Of a stretch of 33,948 nucleotides of DNA, positions 32,397 through 33,948 are shown one piece after another. Made by a program: the position numbers and the translations under genes. The stretch lies in assembly GCF_003096415.1 (NCBI RefSeq), contig NZ_QEKH01000043.1:1-33948 (forward strand), read 5' to 3'. Origin of the DNA: Victivallis vadensis (lineage in GTDB: Bacteria > Verrucomicrobiota > Lentisphaeria > Victivallales > Victivallaceae). The stretch's first letter is position 1; each line of letters begins with the position of its first letter. Below the pieces are notes generated by a model. It saw only the letters and a list, made by a program, of their open reading frames with translations. It had not been told where the DNA came from and did not search any database.

Positions 32397-33023
32397 ATGA
32401 CCGGTCATCCCGAAGATGCAAAAATCCGGTTCTTCACCGGAACCTATCAGCTGTTTCCGGCTAAACTGCTGGCTGCCCGCCCGGTGGTCGAACTTGACCT
32501 CGGCTGCGGCGCCGGCAGCTTCACCGCGGAGCTGGCGCGCCGTTATCCGGAGCGCACCGTTCTGGCCGCCGACGTGATGGTCGGCCGGCTGCGCAAGCTG
32601 GTCAAGCGTTGCGACCGTCTCAAGCTTGGCAACCTCGAAGTCTGCCGCACCGAAGCGCGCCATCTGGTGGCGCTGATGCTGCCGGACGGCGCGCTGGACC
32701 GGCTGCATCTGCTCTGTCCCGATCCGTGGCCGAAGGGACGTCACCGCAGCCACCGGCTGCTGGCAAGCGATTTCACCGCCCAGCTGCACCGGGTATTGAA
32801 GCAGGATGGCGTCTTTCACTTTTCCAGTGACGATGAGTACTATTGCGATGCGGTGCGCCGGGTGATCGCCGCCTCGAACCTGTTCGCCGAATGTCCGGAA
32901 GCCATCGCCGACCTGGCCGATATCAGGAGCGATTTCGAGCTGCGTTGGAATGCCGAAGGCAAGCCGGTACACCATGTGGCCTACCGCCGGATTCCGGCGC
33001 CGCCGCATACCATCGGACACTGA
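32397..33023 (+). CDS. trmB: tRNA (guanine-N7-)-methyltransferase
   Basis: Methylates G46 in the variable loop of tRNAs. The 208-residue product has SAM motif I ELDLGCGAGSFTAELA, a DVMVGRLRKLVKR acidic-loop segment, and the TrmB signature LLCPDPWPKGRHRSHRLL (about 104-121), followed by LKQDGVFHFSSDDEYY. GGGAGG (32385-32390) sits 6 nt from ATG 32397; a TTG one codon earlier is less likely. It is convergent with the cupin gene, with 15 nt between stops. Confidence 0.93.
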   Translation: MTGHPEDAKIRFFTGTYQLFPAKLLAARPVVELDLGCGAGSFTAELARRYPERTVLAADVMVGRLRKLVKRCDRLKLGNLEVCRTEARHLVALMLPDGALDRLHLLCPDPWPKGRHRSHRLLASDFTAQLHRVLKQDGVFHFSSDDEYYCDAVRRVIAASNLFAECPEAIADLADIRSDFELRWNAEGKPVHHVAYRRIPAPPHTIGH

Positions 33024-33038
33024 CGCCGGAATTTTCCG

Positions 33039-33386
33039 TCATGCCTTGATCATCACCAGCATCATTTTGAAGGCGGTGACGGCGGAAAGCGCATGCGGGA
33101 TGTCGGCCGGCATGATGATGCTTTCGCCGCTTTTCAGATGGTGCGGTTTGCCGCCGACAGTGATTCTGACCTCGCCGTCGAGCACGTTGACCAGCGCATC
33201 GAACGGGGCGGCGTGTTCGCTCAGCCCTTCGCCCTTGTCGAAGGCGAAGAGCGTGACGGTGCCGCCGCCGTTTTCGACGATGGTGCGGCTCACGACCGCC
33301 CCTTCCGCATAATTGACCAGTCCCGCGGGGGCGAACACCTCGCTTTTGCACTGCCTGGCCGCGCCTGAACCTGAACAATGTTCCAT
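33039..33386 (-). CDS. Small cupin-domain protein
   Basis: A 115-residue single-domain cupin. A beta-barrel pattern is seen with motif 1 around EHAAPFDALVNVLDGEV and motif 2 GESIIMPADIPHAL; the usual second His of motif 1 is absent, so metal binding may be reduced. Such small cupins (QdoI-like or anti-sigma ChrR-like) have varied roles and none can be assigned. AGGAGG (complement of 33395-33400) lies 8 nt upstream of ATG 33386; longer in-frame starts would run through the promoter. It has its own promoter and is transcribed alone. Confidence 0.85.
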   Translation of the reverse strand: MEHCSGSGAARQCKSEVFAPAGLVNYAEGAVVSRTIVENGGGTVTLFAFDKGEGLSEHAAPFDALVNVLDGEVRITVGGKPHHLKSGESIIMPADIPHALSAVTAFKMMLVMIKA

Positions 33387-33428
33387 TTTGATTTCCTCCT
33401 CTGTGTTACGGTTTCCCGATATAGATAC

Positions 33429-33456
33429 AGTATACCGTTTTTTGCCGGAATTGCAA
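33429..33456 (-). promoter_or_regulatory. Promoter of the cupin gene
   Basis: On the minus strand the -35 TTGCAA (33456-33451) and -10 TATACT (33434-33429) are 16 nt apart, with a leader of about 35 nt. Confidence 0.7.
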
Positions 33457-33702
33457 ATTTCACGGCGCAACGGGAGGGGTTGCAACAGTCTTTTCCTCAT
33501 GGGTTATCCTGCCTGAAGGTTCATTTAGGGAAAAAAGGTCAATTTGCTTTACTGATTGCTCTGTTTTTTAGCGCAACCGGTTTTACTGCGACAGACAGCG
33601 CGCTCTCCTTGTCGGACGCTGAACTTGCCTGACGGAATTGAGTTCCGGGCTATATGGAGTCAAACAGGCCATTGCGAATTTTTCAGAAGCCTCTGTTCGC
33701 CA

Positions 33703-33728
33703 GGCATCATGCGTTTTTGCGTGATGCC
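33703..33728. other. Hairpin in the terminal non-coding region
   Basis: GGCATCATGC (33703-33712) pairs with GCGTGATGCC (33719-33728), one pair being T-G, around a T-rich loop. There is no upstream plus-strand gene to terminate. 33457-33702 shows no convincing gene; short frames there lack Shine-Dalgarno and family resemblance. Confidence 0.6.
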
Positions 33729-33740
33729 GCAATTTTCATC

Positions 33741-33769
33741 TTGAAATCCGTTGATTTTTTATATATATT
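33741..33769 (+). promoter_or_regulatory. Promoter reading out of the window's right end
   Basis: TTGAAA (33741-33746) and TATATT (33764-33769) are spaced 17 nt. It would give a 5' leader of about 175 nt or more before the next gene. The leader holds a hairpin AGGAAAT/ATTTCCT (33779-33800) and a weaker ACAGG/CCTGT hairpin (33846-33862). Confidence 0.65.
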
Positions 33770-33906
33770 CCATACAAGAGGAAATGTTAACGGATTTCCT
33801 GTTTGCAAAGCATTGCGGATCATGTTGTTTTACGGAGAAAATAACACAGGGATCACACCTGTCCTAACAAACTTTTGAAGGGGTGAAAAAAGTGGAGCCA
33901 ACTTGT

Positions 33907-33925
33907 CCGTAATAGTATATTACGG
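33907..33925. promoter_or_regulatory. Perfect operator-like palindrome
   Basis: CCGTAATA-GTA-TATTACGG is an 8-bp perfect inverted repeat with a 3-nt centre. It lies 13 nt upstream of a Shine-Dalgarno, AAGGAGG (33939-33945), for a gene that begins just outside the window. It also contains TATATT, a possible -10. It is probably a repressor site; the regulator is not in view. Confidence 0.6.
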
Positions 33926-33938
33926 TTGCCTAAACCAC

Positions 33939-33945
33939 AAGGAGG
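33939..33945 (+). promoter_or_regulatory. Shine-Dalgarno for a gene beyond the window
   Basis: AAGGAGG is followed by three bases to the window end, so the start codon should lie within a few bases outside. Confidence 0.7.
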
Positions 33946-33948
33946 CTC

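Noticed and set aside
33556-33744. Small frames in the right-hand non-coding region
   Set aside because: No Shine-Dalgarno, no resemblance to a family, and they cross a hairpin and the promoter at 33741.

Overview
The window is a high-GC bacterial chromosome segment with densely packed housekeeping genes on both strands, few gaps and ordinary Shine-Dalgarno starts. GyrA with a QHRGGKG box, RNase E/G, TrmB, an NtrC-type response regulator and the moxR-DUF58-DUF4381-VWA set point to a diderm of the PVC group. The translated repeats, the SurA-N-only chaperone-like protein and the gene mix make Lentisphaerota (Victivallis-like) my best guess. That is inference; no rRNA or other definitive marker is present.

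Layout. (1) 127-2639: psd and pssA (phosphatidylethanolamine synthesis) with a sugar-nucleotide epimerase, closed by a terminator. (2) 2774-3268: a lone acetolactate synthase regulatory subunit, followed by about 800 bp without genes that holds GC-rich hairpins and a tandem array of ~240-bp structured repeats. (3) 4075-5541: a secreted HtrA/Deg-type protease. (4) 5680-9648: an operon with a near-consensus promoter encoding a MoxR ATPase, a DUF58 protein, a DUF4381-like protein and a VWA membrane protein, ended by a terminator; a Sel1-repeat membrane protein follows. (5) 11203-12915, minus strand: a radical SAM (YtqA/MnmL-type) protein fused to an MnmC/MnmD-type methyltransferase, probably a one-polypeptide finish of the mnm5(s2)U34 tRNA pathway; then a flavin oxidoreductase. 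(6) 18223-14121, minus strand: fmt, RNase E/G and an NtrC-like regulator; folK diverges from fmt. (7) 18865-20388: two small envelope proteins and a YkgJ-like Cys-cluster protein. (8) 20375-22683: gmk and a stand-alone coaC embedded among copies of a second structured repeat family, a 157-bp element with terminal inverted repeats and a long palindrome. (9) 22772-30357: a TIGR04076-like protein, gyrA, then folP-cdaA-cdaR (folate and cyclic di-AMP) and a SurA-N/PpiD-like membrane protein. (10) 30442-33386: an AdoMet decarboxylase with a second, catalytically empty copy of its own fold, an RdgC-like protein, trmB and a divergent cupin. The last 560 bp hold a promoter, leader hairpins, a perfect operator-like palindrome and a Shine-Dalgarno for a gene just outside the window.

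The most notable signals are the non-coding repeats. Copies differ by paired substitutions that preserve stems, a perfect CCGGCA-N3-TGCCGG hairpin recurs six times across otherwise different repeats, and one family has a terminus that overlaps the stop codons of two genes and forms the ribosome-binding site of gmk. The MnmL-MnmD fusion and the duplicated AdoMet decarboxylase are the best protein-level novelties.
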